Assembly (NCBI RefSeq): GCF_002798015.1
Contig: NZ_PGTZ01000007.1
Coordinates: 762,222 to 826,221, forward strand
Direction: 5' to 3'
Length of the DNA: 64,000 nucleotides
Source: Luteimicrobium subarcticum
Lineage (GTDB): Bacteria > Actinomycetota > Actinomycetes > Actinomycetales > Cellulomonadaceae
Shown here: piece by piece, positions 42,840 through 53,155 of the stretch
Position numbering within the stretch: position 1 is the first letter of the stretch
Layout of the letters: every line of letters begins with the position of its first letter
Made by a program: the position numbers and the translations under genes
Notes under the pieces: model-generated
What the model was told of the DNA's origin: nothing
The model's input: the letters and a program-made list of their open reading frames with translations, nothing else
Databases searched by the model: none

Positions 42840-45509
42840 ATGAGCGCTGCAGCACGGGGACCACGGGAACGTCAGACGGGCCGGGCCGGGCGGGTGCTGG
42901 TGCTGACGACGGGCACCGCGGTGCTCGCCACGGCGGCCGTGGTGGCACCCGTGGCGGCGCTCCCGGCGCCGGCCGCGCACCCCGTCGAGCCGACGGTCCA
43001 CCGGATCGCTGTCCCCGGCACGATCGACCAGCGGGCGCTCGGGGACCCGACGGCGCTGGACGTCGCGGCGGGCCACGAGCCCGGGACGGGCGTGCTGCGG
43101 GCCCCGGCCACGTCGTCGGTCGACGGGCAGCGCCACGTGGAGCGCGACGCCGCGGGACCCGGCGCGTCCGGCACGTCGTCCGGCACCGGGGAGGCGGGCG
43201 GCGAGCTCGCCGTCCTGGGCGTGAAGACCCTCACCGCGCACTTCCTCGTCGGCGGGGTCACGTGGGAGCCCGGGGGCCCGGCGGTGACGGAGGTCGACGC
43301 CCGGCTCCTCGAGGACGGCACCTGGAGCGAGTGGTTCACGCTCACCGTCGACGACCTCGGGGTGAGCGGCGAGCGCCCCGGCACCGACGCGATGGTCACG
43401 GGCGGCGCGGACGGCGTGCAGGTGCGCCTGGTGACGGCGGACGGCACGGCGCCGTCGGACGTCCGGGTCGACGTCGTCGACCCGGGCACGAGCGCCGCGG
43501 ACGCCACCGTCGGGGCGGGGCTCGAGCCGGCCGCGCCCGCGGCGAGCGCCCAGGCCTCGACGGGCTACGAGATCGAGCCGACGATCGTGACGCGCGCGCA
43601 GTGGGGAGCCGACGAGAGCCGCGGGAGCGACTGGCCGCAGGTCTCCAGCAGGCTCCAGGCGATGTACGTCCACCACACCGTCGGGACGAACGACTACTCG
43701 CGCTCGCAGTCGGCGGCGATCGTGCGGGGCGTCTACGCGTTCCACACGGGGAGCCGCGGCTGGCCGGACATCGGCTACCAGTTCCTCGTGGACCGCTACG
43801 GCACGATCTACCAGGGCCGCCGCGACGCGATCCACGACAACCCGATCGGGGCGCAGGCGGGCGGGTACAACTCGGTGACGATCGGGGTGTCCGCGATGGG
43901 CAACTTCGAGTCGGGGCAGCCCACGTCCGCGCTGCTCACGGGCATCGAGCGGGTGCTCGCCTGGAAGGCGTACGAGTACGGGCTGAACCCGACGGGCCGC
44001 ACGACCCTGACCACGGGGAGCAGCACGGGGAGCGTGCCGCGGCACGCCCCCGGCACGAGGGTGAGCGTGCCCGTGATCCTCGGGCACCGGGACACCAACG
44101 GGACGGCGTGCCCGGGCCGGTACCTGTACGCGAAGCTGCCGACGATCCGGGCGGCGGTCGCGTCGCGGGTCGCGGCCGCGAAGAGGACGTACGGCATGGT
44201 CCGGTACACCACGGCGGCGCCGACGGTGGTCGCACCGACGGCGGACCAGTCGCCGGTGCAGTGGTCGTCGACCACGACGTACCGCTGGAAGGCGGTGTCC
44301 GGCGCGGCGAGGTACCAGCTCCTCACGCGCGTCTCGAGCCGCGGGAACCGCACCGATCTCCTGGACGACCGGTACTGGACGGTGTACAAGACGGTGACGG
44401 GCACCGCGGCGACGGTGTCGACGGGCTACGGCGACACCCGGCTGGTCGCGGTCCGCGCCGTCGACACGCGGGGGCGGCTCGGGCCGCCGAGCACGCTCAG
44501 CAAGGCCACCCGCCCGGTGGCGTCGTCGTCGGTCGCCCGGGCGGGCACGTGGACGACGTCCGGCGGCGGCTGGGCGACGACGAGCTCCGGGGCGCGCCTG
44601 TCCGTCTCCGGGCTGCTGGACGTGCGTCAGGTCGTGGTGCGCGCGCGGACGGGCCCGGGCACCGGGCCGATCGAGGTGCGGGCGGGCTCGGCGCGCCTCG
44701 GGGTGCTCGACCCCAGCACGCTGCCCACGTCGTCCGACCGTGCGCTGGTCCTCCCGCTCGCGTCGCCCGTGTCGGGCACGATCAGCGTGGTCGCGCTCGA
44801 CGGCCGCAGCAAGCACGTGCTCGCGCTCGCGTTCCCCCGCACCGTGGGCCACGGCGTCGGCGTGTCGAGGACGGCACGCCCCGCGGCGCCCGCGTCCACG
44901 CTCACGAGCGCCGCCCGGTCGGCGCTCGGCACCAGCCGGACGTTCACGTGGCGGGCCGTCACGGGCGCGAGCCGGTACGAGGTGTGGTCGCGCGCCGCGT
45001 CGGGCGCCCGCGCCCTGCCCGGCACGTGGACGTACCGCGGGTCGACGACGCACGCGTCGTACGCGCTCGCGACCTCCACGGCCGGCGCGACGTACCAGGT
45101 GCGGGTGCGGGCCGTCGGGGCCGGCGGATCGGGCGCGACGACACAGCTGCCGTCCGTGACGACGCCGGTCGCGTGGTCGCAGGTCGTCCAGACGGGCGGC
45201 TGGAGCCGGTCGACGTCGAGCCTGTACCTGCGGGGTGGTGCCTACGTCACGACGGCGGCGGGGGCGCGCCTGCGGGTCTCCGGGCCGACCGTGGGGCGTG
45301 TCCGGCTGCACCTGACGACCGCGCCCGGGCAGGGCCGGCTCTCCGTGCTCGTGGGCGGCCACCGTGTCGCGACCCTGTGGACCTCGTCGACCTCGACGCG
45401 GTGGCAGACGTTCCTCGACGTGCGCACCCGGTACCACGGCACGGTCGAGGTGCGGACGCTCGACCGCCGGCCCGTCCGCATCTCGGCGGTCGTGCTGCTG
45501 CGCTCGTAG
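42840..45509 (+). CDS. Secreted N-acetylmuramoyl-L-alanine amidase with FN3 and repeated C-terminal domains
   Basis: The protein has 889 residues. A signal peptide (about 1-47) and a beta-rich N-terminal region (about 60-235) precede an Amidase_2/PGRP domain (about 241-450). The zinc ligands His278 or His279 (VHHTVG), His416 (GHRDTNG) and Cys424 (ACPG) are present, so it should be active in cutting the amide bond between muramic acid and the peptide stem. Two further units follow, each an FN3-like domain plus a domain of about 100 residues (about 460-665 and 680-889); the two last domains resemble each other. They may bind wall glycan. The start is ATG at 42840, following a G-rich ribosome site. 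The next gene is rmlB. Confidence 0.9.
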   Translation: MSAAARGPRERQTGRAGRVLVLTTGTAVLATAAVVAPVAALPAPAAHPVEPTVHRIAVPGTIDQRALGDPTALDVAAGHEPGTGVLRAPATSSVDGQRHVERDAAGPGASGTSSGTGEAGGELAVLGVKTLTAHFLVGGVTWEPGGPAVTEVDARLLEDGTWSEWFTLTVDDLGVSGERPGTDAMVTGGADGVQVRLVTADGTAPSDVRVDVVDPGTSAADATVGAGLEPAAPAASAQASTGYEIEPTIVTRAQWGADESRGSDWPQVSSRLQAMYVHHTVGTNDYSRSQSAAIVRGVYAFHTGSRGWPDIGYQFLVDRYGTIYQGRRDAIHDNPIGAQAGGYNSVTIGVSAMGNFESGQPTSALLTGIERVLAWKAYEYGLNPTGRTTLTTGSSTGSVPRHAPGTRVSVPVILGHRDTNGTACPGRYLYAKLPTIRAAVASRVAAAKRTYGMVRYTTAAPTVVAPTADQSPVQWSSTTTYRWKAVSGAARYQLLTRVSSRGNRTDLLDDRYWTVYKTVTGTAATVSTGYGDTRLVAVRAVDTRGRLGPPSTLSKATRPVASSSVARAGTWTTSGGGWATTSSGARLSVSGLLDVRQVVVRARTGPGTGPIEVRAGSARLGVLDPSTLPTSSDRALVLPLASPVSGTISVVALDGRSKHVLALAFPRTVGHGVGVSRTARPAAPASTLTSAARSALGTSRTFTWRAVTGASRYEVWSRAASGARALPGTWTYRGSTTHASYALATSTAGATYQVRVRAVGAGGSGATTQLPSVTTPVAWSQVVQTGGWSRSTSSLYLRGGAYVTTAAGARLRVSGPTVGRVRLHLTTAPGQGRLSVLVGGHRVATLWTSSTSTRWQTFLDVRTRYHGTVEVRTLDRRPVRISAVVLLRS

Positions 45510-45523
45510 CCCGCGCCGGTCGT

Positions 45524-46552
<1,029 letters not shown>

Positions 46553-46622
46553 CCTGTGCGGCCGGGGTGGTAGGTTGCCTCCGCCCCCGCCCGAGGGGCA
46601 CCGTGATCATCCCGGAGTCCCT

Positions 46623-48233
46623 ATGCGCCGTACGTCCGTCCTCCTGCTCCTCACCGCCCTGTCGGGAGTGCTGCCCGCCGCGACGGCAGCCGCGGCCGAC
46701 GAGCCCTCCGACTGCCCCCAGCCGTACGTCGTCACGTTCGACGAGGGAGCGTCCTACGGGCGCCAGGTCGCCGCGCACGGAACGGTGTCGTCGTGCGCCA
46801 CGGGCGCCGCCGCGACCGGGGGCACGGTGACGCTGCGGACGCCCGACGGGACGACGCTGGGCACGGCGGCCGCCGTGAGCGCCACCGGCACGTTCGGCTG
46901 GTCCGCCGTCACGGTCCGCGCGTCCGGCACCACGGACCGCCTCGTCCTGACGTACGACCCGGGGGACGGGACGGCGCCGCAGCAGCAGCCCGTGACGGTC
47001 ACGACGCAGACGCCGCCCGTCCGGCTCGCGCTCGACGCGTGGGTCCCCGTCGCCGACAGCACCGCCGCCGGGCCCGCCACGGTCCGGGCCACCGTGTCGA
47101 CGTACGACGCCGGGCACACCTTCCCGCAGTGGGTCACGCTGCTCTCGCCCACGGGCACCGTGGACGTCCTGGACGCCGGACGCGTCGTCGCCACCCTGCC
47201 GCTGCGCTCCGCGCCGTCGACCTTCCCGAGCTGGCAGTCCCAGGCCGTCTCCGCCGCGCCGCTCGCTTCTGTCCGGGCGGGAGACACCCTCACCGCGGTC
47301 TACCACGGCGACGCGGGGTACCCGGGAGCCACCGGCTCGACCACCGTCACGGACCAGCGTCAGCCGACCACGCTGCAGATCACGGGGCTCGACGTCCAGG
47401 GCGTCGACGCGGAGGTGGAAGTCTCCCTCACCTCGACCGAGGGAGTGGTCGGCGACGCACCGGTCGACGTCGCGGTCGACGGGAAGCACGCGACCTCGTT
47501 CCGCACGGTGTCGTGGTCCCAGACGTCCGGGTGGGGCTGGGGCGTCACCGGAGGGAAGCACACCGTCACCGTGTCGTTCCCCGGGGACGGCCGCCACCAG
47601 CCCGCCACCGCGACGGGCACCCTCGTCGTCCCGCGCGTCGCGACGCACGTCACCCTCTCCGACGTCGGCCCCGGGTCGTTCGGCGCGGTCTCCCCACGCT
47701 CGCTGGAGCGGATGCAGGCGTGCGTGACCGCTGACGGCGGCACGGCGTCGGCGCGCGTCCGCATCGACCGCAAGGTCGCGGGCGCCGCCTGGTGGACGCC
47801 GGTGGGCACGCTCACCACCCGGTGGGGCACCGGGTGCGGTCTGCTGTCCGTGCGGCAGGACGCGTCGTCCTCGTACCGTGCCGTGGTGCTGTCCGACGCG
47901 ACGTGGCTCTCCGCGACGTCACGCACCGTCACGGTCGCGAGCCTGCGCCGCGCCGACGTGTCGGTGCGCGCACGTGCGGGCTCGGCCACGCAGGACGTCA
48001 TCACCGCGACCGTCTCGCCGTCCGGGACGCTGCACCTGCAGGAGCTCACGTCCCGCGGCTGGGTCACCCGCACGGTGACCACGCCGCACGTGGCCGCAGG
48101 GAGCACCGCGACGGTGCACTTCACCGTGACGCGGTCCGCCGGCGCCACGCGGACCTTCCGGGTGGTGGTGCCCGTCGACCGCGCCGCCGGGTCCGTCACC
48201 AGCGCCAGGGTGCTCGTGCCGCCGCGCCGCTAG
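46623..48233 (+). CDS. Secreted Ig-like repeat protein
   Basis: This 536-residue protein has a clear signal peptide (RRTSVLLLLTALSGVLPAAT, mature from about residue 25), then a series of Ig-like (Big_3-type) beta domains rich in Thr, Val and Ser. There is no membrane anchor or LPXTG motif. Cys pairs occur near both ends (DCPQP/SSCAT and QACVT/GCGLL). The start is ATG at 46623, with GGAG 5 nt upstream; the upstream 16-codon extension is rejected because it would spoil the signal peptide. Function is unknown, perhaps adhesion or wall binding. Its stop codon overlaps that of the convergent rmlC by 4 nt. Confidence 0.8.
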   Translation: MRRTSVLLLLTALSGVLPAATAAAADEPSDCPQPYVVTFDEGASYGRQVAAHGTVSSCATGAAATGGTVTLRTPDGTTLGTAAAVSATGTFGWSAVTVRASGTTDRLVLTYDPGDGTAPQQQPVTVTTQTPPVRLALDAWVPVADSTAAGPATVRATVSTYDAGHTFPQWVTLLSPTGTVDVLDAGRVVATLPLRSAPSTFPSWQSQAVSAAPLASVRAGDTLTAVYHGDAGYPGATGSTTVTDQRQPTTLQITGLDVQGVDAEVEVSLTSTEGVVGDAPVDVAVDGKHATSFRTVSWSQTSGWGWGVTGGKHTVTVSFPGDGRHQPATATGTLVVPRVATHVTLSDVGPGSFGAVSPRSLERMQACVTADGGTASARVRIDRKVAGAAWWTPVGTLTTRWGTGCGLLSVRQDASSSYRAVVLSDATWLSATSRTVTVASLRRADVSVRARAGSATQDVITATVSPSGTLHLQELTSRGWVTRTVTTPHVAAGSTATVHFTVTRSAGATRTFRVVVPVDRAAGSVTSARVLVPPRR

Positions 48234-48871
48234 TCGCCCGGCGGGGCGTCCGCAGCGGTCCCGCGGCCGGACAGGAACGCCTCGACCTCCGCGAGCGTCG
48301 GCAGGATCCCGCGCTCGCGCGCCTCGGCCAGGGTGGGGGCCTCGGCGTCCTTGTCGGAGAGCCGCGGCACGAGCGGCGACCCGTCGCGCGCCGTCGTGGG
48401 CCAGTCGATGCCCAGCGCGGGGTCGAGCGGGTGGATGCCGTGCTCCCGCCCCGGTGCATAGCCGGCGGAGCAGAGGTAGAGCACGGTCGCCGCGTCCTCG
48501 AGCGCCATGAACGCGTGACCGAGGCCCTCGGGGACGTACACCGCGCGGCGGTCCACGTCGTCGAGGAGGACGGCGTCCCAGGTGCCGAAGGTCGGTGAAC
48601 CGACCCGGATGTCGACCACGACGTCGAGGACCGCTCCCGACGCGCAGGTCACGTACTTCGCCTGGGACGGTGGGACGTCCGCGAAGTGGATCCCGCGCAC
48701 CACGCCCGCCGCCGACACCGAGAGGTTCGCCTGTGCGAGGTCGAAGCGGTGCCCCGCAGCGTCCGAGAAGGCCGGTTCCTTGAACCACTCGAGGAACGTG
48801 CCCCGGGCGTCGGGGAACTGGCGGGGGGTGATCTCCAGGGCGCCGGGGACGGCGAGCTCGCGGACCTGCAC
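48230..48871 (-). CDS. rmlC: dTDP-4-dehydrorhamnose 3,5-epimerase RmlC
   Basis: This 213-residue cupin enzyme has TPRQFPDARGTFLEWFKEP, the catalytic His region GVVRGIHF (His62), AKYVTCASGAVLDVVVD, the YVPEGLGHAFMAL loop and GIDWP. It epimerises C3 and C5 of the RmlB product. The start GTG at 48871 is preferred over GTG 48877 because TAGGCT lies exactly 7 nt upstream, which predicts a leaderless mRNA from 48871. It is divergent from rmlD with a 44-bp gap, so both promoters share that short space. Confidence 0.95.
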   Translation of the reverse strand: MQVRELAVPGALEITPRQFPDARGTFLEWFKEPAFSDAAGHRFDLAQANLSVSAAGVVRGIHFADVPPSQAKYVTCASGAVLDVVVDIRVGSPTFGTWDAVLLDDVDRRAVYVPEGLGHAFMALEDAATVLYLCSAGYAPGREHGIHPLDPALGIDWPTTARDGSPLVPRLSDKDAEAPTLAEARERGILPTLAEVEAFLSGRGTAADAPPGD

Positions 48872-48878
48872 GGGCACG

Positions 48879-48884
48879 AGCCTA
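48879..48884 (-). promoter_or_regulatory. -10 element for leaderless rmlC
   Basis: TAGGCT on the minus strand, 7 nt before GTG 48871; this decides the start codon. Confidence 0.65.
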
Positions 48885-48903
48885 CGGGGTCCGGCGGGGT
48901 CGG

Positions 48904-48909
48904 TACCCT
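48904..48909 (+). promoter_or_regulatory. -10 element for leaderless rmlD
   Basis: TACCCT, 6 nt before the ATG at 48916, only 20 bp from the opposing rmlC -10 element. Confidence 0.65.
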
Positions 48910-48915
48910 CGCACC

Positions 48916-49812
48916 ATGCAGCAAGGGCAGCAGCAGCGGTGGGTGGTCGTCGGCGCGGCCGGGATGCTCGGGCAGGACCTCGTCGCGGTGCTCGCGGACG
49001 CCGGCCGCACCGTGCGCGGCACGACGCGTGCCGACCTGGACGTCACCGACGCCGCCGCGTGCCGGGCGGCGGTCCGGGACGCGGACGTCGTCGTGAACGC
49101 GGCGGCGTACACGCGCGTCGACGACGCCGAGACCGACGAGGGCGCCGCGTTCGCCGTGAACGCCGTCGGCGCGCAGCACCTCGCCGCGGCGTGCGCGGCA
49201 GCGGGCGCCCGCCTCGTGCACGTGTCGACGGACTACGTGCTCGACGGCACCTCGACCACGCCGTGCCCCGAGGACGCCCCCCTCGCCCCGCGCAGCGCCT
49301 ACGGGCGCACCAAGGCGGCGGGGGAGTGGGCCGTCCGGGCGTCGGGCGCCGACGCGCTCGTGGTCCGCACCGCCTGGCTCTACGGCGCGGGCGGCCCGAG
49401 CTTCCCGCGCACGATCGCCCGGCTCGCGCGTGAGCGGGGCGGCGTGGACGTCGTCGACGACCAGCGCGGCCAGCCGACGTGGACGCGCGACGTCGCACGG
49501 GTCGTGCGCGACCTCGTCGCCGTCGGCGCCCCCGCCGGCACGTACCACGCCACCTCGTCGGGCGACGCGACCTGGTTCGACCTGGCGCGCGAGGTCGTGG
49601 CGTCGGCCGGACTCGACCCCGCGGTGGTGCGACCCACGACGTCCGCGGCGTTCGTCCGGCCCGCGCCGCGGCCGGCCTACTCCGTGCTCGCGCACGACAC
49701 CCTGCGTGCCGTCGGGGTGCCCGCGATCGGCGCCTGGTGCGAACGGTGGGCGCTCGCGGCCGCGGACGTGCTGGGAGACCCGCCGGGCGGACCGCCCGCC
49801 CCGGTGGCATAG
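48916..49812 (+). CDS. rmlD: dTDP-4-dehydrorhamnose reductase RmlD
   Basis: This 298-residue extended short-chain dehydrogenase has VVVGAAGMLGQDLV for NAD(P)H binding, VVNAAAYTRVDDAE, VSTDYVLDG, the catalytic YGRTK (Tyr129, Lys133) and RTAWLYG. It performs the last step to dTDP-L-rhamnose. The start is ATG at 48916, following TACCCT by 6 nt. The glycosyltransferase transcript begins at or near its stop codon, where TAG is part of a TAGCAT -10 element. Confidence 0.95.
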   Translation: MQQGQQQRWVVVGAAGMLGQDLVAVLADAGRTVRGTTRADLDVTDAAACRAAVRDADVVVNAAAYTRVDDAETDEGAAFAVNAVGAQHLAAACAAAGARLVHVSTDYVLDGTSTTPCPEDAPLAPRSAYGRTKAAGEWAVRASGADALVVRTAWLYGAGGPSFPRTIARLARERGGVDVVDDQRGQPTWTRDVARVVRDLVAVGAPAGTYHATSSGDATWFDLAREVVASAGLDPAVVRPTTSAAFVRPAPRPAYSVLAHDTLRAVGVPAIGAWCERWALAAADVLGDPPGGPPAPVA

Positions 49813-49815
49813 CAT
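49810..49815 (+). promoter_or_regulatory. -10 element for a leaderless upstream ORF
   Basis: TAGCAT includes the rmlD stop codon and ends 6 nt before the GTG at 49822. Confidence 0.55.
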
Positions 49816-49821
49816 CCTCCC

Positions 49822-49872
49822 GTGCTCGCCCTCCCGCCCCGATCCCCTGCTGACGAGATGACCGGACGATGA
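49822..49872 (+). CDS. Predicted leaderless 16-codon upstream ORF
   Basis: GTG 49822 begins a short frame, VLALPPRSPADEMTGR, that stops at TGA 49870-49872. This stop overlaps the ATG of the glycosyltransferase gene as ATGA, the pattern of translational coupling. The TAGCAT element 6 nt before the GTG predicts that transcription starts at this codon. The glycosyltransferase ATG itself has no good ribosome site. The peptide resembles nothing known; its role would be to bring ribosomes to the next gene. Confidence 0.5.
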   Translation: MLALPPRSPADEMTGR

Positions 49873-51923
49873 GGACGGTCGTCGTGGTGGCGCGTCCGCA
49901 GGACCTCGACGCGCACCGGCTGCCGCTCGAGATCCTGACGACCGTCGGGCCGGCGGCCCGCCTCGGCGACGTCGAGCTGCGGACGACCACGACAGCGAGC
50001 GGCTCGGCGTTCGGTCGCGAGGTGCGTCCTCTGGGGCTGGCGACGGGCGGGGTCCGCCGCACGGTGCAGCGCGCCGCGTCCGCCGTGCGCGGCGACCGCT
50101 CGCGCGTGCTCGCCGCGTTCGCCGACCCGGCGGAGTTCCCCCCCGGGGAGCGGCCCGCCTCTCGGCCCGAGCGCACCCACTACCTCGCGCTCGTCGCCGA
50201 CGCCGAATGGCCCGAGGACGTCGCGCCCGCGAACCGTGCCCCGCTCGAGGTCGAGGGCGTCGCGACCGCAGGTCAGCGGCTCCGCGAGCTCGCGTCGTCC
50301 CGTGCGGGCGGCCGCTGGAAGACGCTGCGGGGCTGGATCCGCAGGTCGCCCGCCCGGCTCGACGAGGTCCTCGACGGGGACGAGTGGCCGCTCCTGCTCG
50401 ACGCGCTCGGACGGGACGGCGTGAGCTTCGACCTCGGGGACTGGCGTGCCGACGCCGCGTGGCTCGCGACGCACGAGCGGCGTGACGCGGCGCTCGGCCT
50501 GTGCGAGGTGGCACGCCGCACGGGTGCCGTCGGCGTCGGTTCGATCGAGCACCGGGTGGTCGAGGAGCTCGTGCGCGTGGCGCGCGCCGGTGCCGCTGAC
50601 ACGGGTACCGAAGCCCTGGCCCACGAGCTCTCGGCCGCCGCCGACACCGCACTCGACGACGGCGACGCGGCGCACGCCGTCCGGCTGTTCGCGCTGCTGC
50701 TGCACCTCCTGTTCCAGCGTGACCTGCACGTCGTGTCGGAGTCGTCGCCCCTCGTGGAACGTCCCGACGCCTGGACGGCGCCGCTGCGCACGTCGGCGGT
50801 GCGCCGGCGGATCATCGCCGCGGACCTGCGTGCCCGGCCGGACGCCGCGGACGCCACCGGCGGGGCGCAGGGCCTCGTCTTCCTCGCCGGCTCCTACCCG
50901 CGCTTCGGCGTCCCGGTGGTCCGGGCGCTCACCGCCGCCGGTCTCGACCCGCACGTGGTCGACCCCGGGGACGAGGACGCCGCGCTGCGAGGGATCAGCG
51001 TCGACGAGGGGCTCCTGCGCGTCCTGGCCGGTGTCGATCCCGTGCCCGACTCCTGGCCCTGGCTCGACGCCGTGCGCGGCGCCGCGGCGGTCTTCGTGGA
51101 GTGGGCCGACCGCGCAGCGCCGTTCGCGGTCGCGGCGGCGTCCACGGACGCCCGGGTCGTGCTCCGGGTGCACAGCGTCGACCTCCTCAGCGCGTGGCTG
51201 CACCTGGTGGACGTCGACCGGGTCGACGAGCTGGTCGTGGTGTCCGACGCGATGGTGGACGTCGTCGTGGGCGTCCTCGGTGCGGACGTCCGTCCGAAGG
51301 TTCGCGTGGTGCCCAACGTGGTGGCGGCGGACCAAATGGCCCGCCCCAAGCTGCCGGGCGCCGAACGGACCCTCGCCATGGTCGGCTGGGCCCAGACGGT
51401 CAAGGACCCGCTGTGGGCGGTCGAGGTCCTGGCGCTGCTGCGGGCCGAGGACCCCGCCTGGCGCCTGCTGCTGGTGGGCGCCGACTTCCCGCGGACACGG
51501 GTCGAGTCGGACGCCCGGTACGCGCTCGCGGTCCGTCGCCGGCTGCTCCGGCCGGACGTGCGGGACGCCGTCGAGCTCACGGGCTGGACGTCCGACGTCG
51601 CCGGCGTCCTGGCACGCGCCGGCTACGTGCTGAGCACGAGCCGCAGGGAGAGCGCGTCGCTGGCCGTCGTCGAGGGCATGGCGTCGGGCGCCGTGCCCGT
51701 CGTGCGCGACTGGCCGGTCTACGCGCGCGTGGACGCCGCCCGCCGGGCCCTCGACGCGCGGTGGGTCGTCTCGACGCCCGCCGAGGCCGCCGCCCGGGTG
51801 CTCGCCGCGTCGCAGCGGCTCGAGGAGGAGTCCCGCGCGGCCCGCGAGTGGGTCGCGTCCCAGGCGTACGCGGAGGATCCGGCGGACCGGTACGCCCGGC
51901 TCGTCCGAGGGGAGGCGGAGTGA
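49869..51923 (+). CDS. Glycosyltransferase with GT4-type C-terminal half and unknown N-terminal half
   Basis: The protein has 684 residues. The C-terminal half (about 335-684) has the GT-B pattern: an RVHSVDLLSAWLH helix, VVPNVVAADQM, MVGWAQTVKDPLWAVEVL and the donor-binding STSRRESASLAVVEGMASGA motif with the E-x7-E-like pair. The first 330 residues are not recognised; they are Ala/Arg-rich, mostly helical, and may bind acceptor or partner. No membrane helix is seen, so it should work on the cytoplasmic face. The ATG at 49869 overlaps the stop of a short upstream ORF. The next glycosyltransferase gene overlaps its stop by 4 nt. Confidence 0.8.
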   Translation: MRTVVVVARPQDLDAHRLPLEILTTVGPAARLGDVELRTTTTASGSAFGREVRPLGLATGGVRRTVQRAASAVRGDRSRVLAAFADPAEFPPGERPASRPERTHYLALVADAEWPEDVAPANRAPLEVEGVATAGQRLRELASSRAGGRWKTLRGWIRRSPARLDEVLDGDEWPLLLDALGRDGVSFDLGDWRADAAWLATHERRDAALGLCEVARRTGAVGVGSIEHRVVEELVRVARAGAADTGTEALAHELSAAADTALDDGDAAHAVRLFALLLHLLFQRDLHVVSESSPLVERPDAWTAPLRTSAVRRRIIAADLRARPDAADATGGAQGLVFLAGSYPRFGVPVVRALTAAGLDPHVVDPGDEDAALRGISVDEGLLRVLAGVDPVPDSWPWLDAVRGAAAVFVEWADRAAPFAVAAASTDARVVLRVHSVDLLSAWLHLVDVDRVDELVVVSDAMVDVVVGVLGADVRPKVRVVPNVVAADQMARPKLPGAERTLAMVGWAQTVKDPLWAVEVLALLRAEDPAWRLLLVGADFPRTRVESDARYALAVRRRLLRPDVRDAVELTGWTSDVAGVLARAGYVLSTSRRESASLAVVEGMASGAVPVVRDWPVYARVDAARRALDARWVVSTPAEAAARVLAASQRLEEESRAAREWVASQAYAEDPADRYARLVRGEAE

Positions 51924-53137
51924 CGGGCGACGTCGTGCTGCCGGACGGCGACGGGCTGGTGGTCTCCTACTGCTTCCCGCCGTACGCGGACACGGCCGGG
52001 ATCGTGGCGGCCAAGAGGGTGCGGGAGCTCGGACGACGCGTGCGGGTCCTGTCGAACGCGATGGACGCGACGCGGGCGGTCGACCGCGGGCTCGAGCGGA
52101 TCGCGGGGGACCTCGTCACCGAGGACGTGACGCTCGCGACGCCCACGGGCTTCGCGACGTGGGAGACCATCGAGCCCTTCGCCGTGGCCGCCCGCGCGCG
52201 GGCGGCGACGTGGCTCGACGGTCCCGGCGCACCGACGTGGATGTACAGCAGGGCGCAGTTCGCGGCGTCCAACGTCGCCGCCGCGCTGATCGCCGCGGAC
52301 CGTCCGGGGCTGACCTGGGTCGCCGAGTTCTCCGACCCGTTGTCGGCCGACGTCCGGGGAAGGGTGCGCCGGTCGCCGACGGACCCCGGCAGCGCCGTCG
52401 CGGACGAGCTGCGGGCCCTGCTGGCCGACGCCGGTGTCGAGGTCGCGGACACGGAGAACGGCTACGAGCTGTGCGAGGCCGTCACCTTCCTGCGCGCGGA
52501 CCGTGTCCTGTTCACCAACGACCGCCAGCGCGCCTTCATGACGGGTCGCTGTCACGACGCGTCGCTGCGCACCCGGCTCGACGAGGTCGGCGTGGTGGTG
52601 CCGCACCCCACCCTGGACCGGTCCTTCTACGCGCTCGAGAAGCCCGTCGTGACGCTCGAGCCGGGGCCGGTGCACGTCGCGTACTTCGGGAACCTGTACG
52701 CCAACCGCGGGCTGGAGGACCTCCTGGACGCGTTCGCGCTGCTCGCGCCCGAGGAGCGTCGTCGACTGCGCTTCCACGTCTTCACGGCGCGCCCGCAGGA
52801 CGTGACCGACGCGGCCGCGGCTCGCGGCGTGGCGGACGTCGTGCGTGCTGCCCCCGCGCTGCCCTACCTCGAGTTCCTCGCCCTGTCCGACACGATGGAC
52901 CTGCTCGTCGTCACGGATGCCGACACCCGGTCCCAGGGCATGCCCGTGAACCCGTTCCTTCCCTCGAAGGTCAGTGACTACCTGGGCTCGTCGGCGCGGA
53001 TCTGGGCGGTCGTGGAGGAGGGCAGCGCGCTCTCCGAGCTGGACGTCGCGCTGCGGACCCCGGTGGGTCACGTCACCGCGGCAGCGGTCGCGCTCGCGCG
53101 GCTCGCAGCAGGCACGGGCGCCGTGCCGAGGCGCTGA
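51920..53137 (+). CDS. Glycosyltransferase, GT-B fold
   Basis: The protein has 405 residues. The N-terminal GT-B half has VVSYCFPPYADTAGIVAAKR and WVAEFSDPLSAD, a phrase typical of GT4-type enzymes. The C-terminal half starts at VHVAYFGNLYANRGLEDLLDAF and ends with a donor-site region (PFLPSKVSDYLGSSA). It starts at GTG 51920, overlapping the previous stop (GTGA), with GGGGAGG upstream. It should add a sugar to a lipid-linked glycan in the same pathway as its partner. It is convergent with rmlA across an 18-bp gap. Confidence 0.85.
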   Translation: MTGDVVLPDGDGLVVSYCFPPYADTAGIVAAKRVRELGRRVRVLSNAMDATRAVDRGLERIAGDLVTEDVTLATPTGFATWETIEPFAVAARARAATWLDGPGAPTWMYSRAQFAASNVAAALIAADRPGLTWVAEFSDPLSADVRGRVRRSPTDPGSAVADELRALLADAGVEVADTENGYELCEAVTFLRADRVLFTNDRQRAFMTGRCHDASLRTRLDEVGVVVPHPTLDRSFYALEKPVVTLEPGPVHVAYFGNLYANRGLEDLLDAFALLAPEERRRLRFHVFTARPQDVTDAAAARGVADVVRAAPALPYLEFLALSDTMDLLVVTDADTRSQGMPVNPFLPSKVSDYLGSSARIWAVVEEGSALSELDVALRTPVGHVTAAAVALARLAAGTGAVPRR

Positions 53138-53155
53138 ACCCGGGGGACGTGCCGC

